From Planctomycetaceae bacterium (GTDB taxonomy: Bacteria > Planctomycetota > Planctomycetia > Planctomycetales > Planctomycetaceae): a DNA stretch of 8,778 nucleotides. Under the pieces are notes generated by a model, which searched no databases, had not been told where the DNA came from, and worked only from the letters and a program-made list of their open reading frames with translations. Made by a program: the position numbers and the translations under genes. Positions 7,695-8,778 of the stretch are shown here, piece by piece. The stretch's first letter is position 1; the number at the start of each line of letters is the position of its first letter. The stretch is from positions 1-8,778 of the forward strand of contig CANHVD010000217.1 of NCBI GenBank assembly GCA_947463775.1. Reading direction: 5' to 3'.

Positions 7695-7878
7695 CTGTCA
7701 GGACGTCAGAGATGGGGACGCTGTTCCCGAAAACTTGCGTGCGATGTTTTCAGGATTCGGCAAATGAGCGTCCGATGGCCTCTTGTTGCCGTGTTTTGCG
7801 GCCATTATGACGTTGTAAGAAATGTGTCAGGCGTTGTGACAAGATGTCAAAGAGGCGTCAACAAACAGGCAAACAGAG

Positions 7879-8778
7879 TTAGTCGCCGAACATCTCTGAC
7901 AGGTCAACATCGTCATCCGAGGCACGCTTTTTCTTCTGAACTGGTTTCCCTGCAGCCCCTGGGGCAGCAGGTTTCCCGGCTTTCTTATCCGAAGCGGGCG
8001 TGGCAGAAGCAGGCCCGCTGGCGGCAGGCATCACAACTTTCTCTTTGTCTTTCGGCTTTGACGACTCGGCAGGTCGTTGAGGAATCCCGGATGCCTTCGC
8101 CTTTGCCGCAGCCGCTTCTCTCGCAGCTCTGACCATGCGGGCTTCGGCTTCTCTGATCTCCCCGACCATCTCCGAAACGGTTTGCCAGCGATCGTCCGGA
8201 TTCGCGGCTAATCCTTTCATGATGGCCGCTTCCACCTGTTTGTCGATGGTTGGGATCAGAGTGCTGAGCGCCACTGGAGGTTTGTTGATGTGCTGCAACA
8301 CGGCGTCAATGGTCAAAGCCGAATCCCATGGATACCGCTTCGCGTACATTTCAAAGCAGGTTACTGCGAAGGAAAAGATATCCAGACGTTGGTCGGTGGT
8401 TTGTCGCTTGATCAGTTCCGGGGCCATATAGCAGGCCGTGCCTGTGCGATTGCCTGGCTTGCAGAAAGGTGGAGTGTTCGGCACCACAAGGCCGAAGTCG
8501 ATCATCTTGGCGGTCTTTTCATCCGAGATCATTACGTTTCGCGGGCAGATATCTCGATGGATCCAGTTCTGCTGATGGAAGTGGTTCAGGGCCTCCCCGA
8601 TCTGAATCATGTAACGAAGCCGATAACGCTTCATTTCTTCGTTCTGGAGATCCACCAGAAGGGCCAGACCGACTCCTTCGACGAACTCCATGACGAGAAA
8701 CATCTCATCTTCCAGCGTCCAGCCAAACTCATGTGTTTTCACGATGTTCGGATGGTTCAGAGACATCGCCACTTCGCC
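7879..8778 (-). CDS. Hanks-type protein kinase, C-terminal part (N-terminus outside window)
   Basis: The frame is open to the window edge and its first visible residues (G-E-V-A-M-S-L-N-H-P-N-I-V) are the alpha-C helix, so the Gly-rich loop and the ATP-binding Lys lie beyond 8778. The GTG at 8772 is internal and not the start. Numbering from that codon, the catalytic loop is H72-R-D-I-C-P-R-N79, the DFG motif 92-94, the APE motif 118-120, the alpha-F Asp 131 and the late Arg 196 (N-P-D-D-R-W). T110 and T112 are possible activation-loop phosphosites. After the kinase domain a charged Ala-rich helix (205-228) leads to an Ala/Pro/Lys-rich tail and an acidic end (S-D-D-D-V-D-L-S-E-M-F-G-D). No membrane segment is seen in this part, so it is probably cytoplasmic. 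The substrate is unknown. The usual HRD+2 lysine is replaced by cysteine (C76). Confidence 0.9.
   Translation of the reverse strand, partial: GEVAMSLNHPNIVKTHEFGWTLEDEMFLVMEFVEGVGLALLVDLQNEEMKRYRLRYMIQIGEALNHFHQQNWIHRDICPRNVMISDEKTAKMIDFGLVVPNTPPFCKPGNRTGTACYMAPELIKRQTTDQRLDIFSFAVTCFEMYAKRYPWDSALTIDAVLQHINKPPVALSTLIPTIDKQVEAAIMKGLAANPDDRWQTVSEMVGEIREAEARMVRAAREAAAAKAKASGIPQRPAESSKPKDKEKVVMPAASGPASATPASDKKAGKPAAPGAAGKPVQKKKRASDDDVDLSEMFGD

Larger units (their letters stand above)
7549..7878 (-). other. Intergenic region between the kinase and A2M genes, probable A2M promoter region
   Basis: These 330 bases carry no credible gene. They hold the A2M ribosome site, two perfect palindromes (7638-7652 and 7679-7694) and a cluster of TGTCA/TGACA pentamers near the kinase end (7825-7849). 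No sigma-70 promoter stands out; the best -10-like hexamers lack a fitting -35. No stem with a T run was found after the kinase stop, so whether kinase transcripts stop here is unclear. The size of the gap and its symmetric sites suggest separate regulation of A2M. Confidence 0.5.

Noticed and set aside
7668..8132. Plus-strand open frame across the kinase-A2M gap
   Set aside because: Most of it is antisense to the kinase tail, and the Gln/Arg/Ser-rich product matches nothing known.

Overview
The window looks like chromosomal DNA of a planctomycete, probably a Planctomycetaceae-type lineage. This is inferred from three things: a very long secreted alpha-2-macroglobulin of the planctomycete style, a protein kinase with an Ala/Pro/Lys-rich tail and an HRDICPRN catalytic loop, and moderate GC content. 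No rRNA, tRNA, insertion sequence, CRISPR array or phage gene was recognised.

Layout. Positions 1-168 (+) hold the last 55 codons of an NtrC/Fis-type regulator, followed by a good rho-independent terminator (221-260). All other genes lie on the minus strand and are read from right to left. They are the C-terminal two-thirds of a Hanks-type protein kinase (7879-8778, N-terminus outside the window), a 330-base intergenic region with two perfect palindromes (7549-7878), a 2122-residue alpha-2-macroglobulin (A2M) family protein (1180-7548), and a two-gene cassette of a DUF433-type antitoxin (675-1076) and a DUF5615/PIN-like toxin (313-672). The cassette converges on the regulator at the left end.

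How the parts may work together. The A2M protein is predicted to be exported. It keeps the complete GCTEQ thioester motif and the DGGWGWF signature of the thioester domain, so it is likely a working covalent protease trap. A Met/Gly-rich then Ala/Pro-rich stretch lies where the bait region is expected. Unlike the E. coli YfhM type it has no lipobox, no penicillin-binding protein neighbour in view, and a long N-terminal extension starting with TPR-like helices. The kinase upstream is co-directional, but the gap and palindromes suggest A2M has its own promoter. The DUF433/DUF5615 pair is an independent toxin-antitoxin-like module; its genes are 2 bases apart and the toxin uses a TTG start with a strong Shine-Dalgarno sequence.

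Most of the window is ordinary planctomycete gene content. The parts most worth a second look are the candidate bait region, the tryptophan-rich insert in A2M, the altered catalytic loop of the kinase, and the paired palindromes upstream of A2M.
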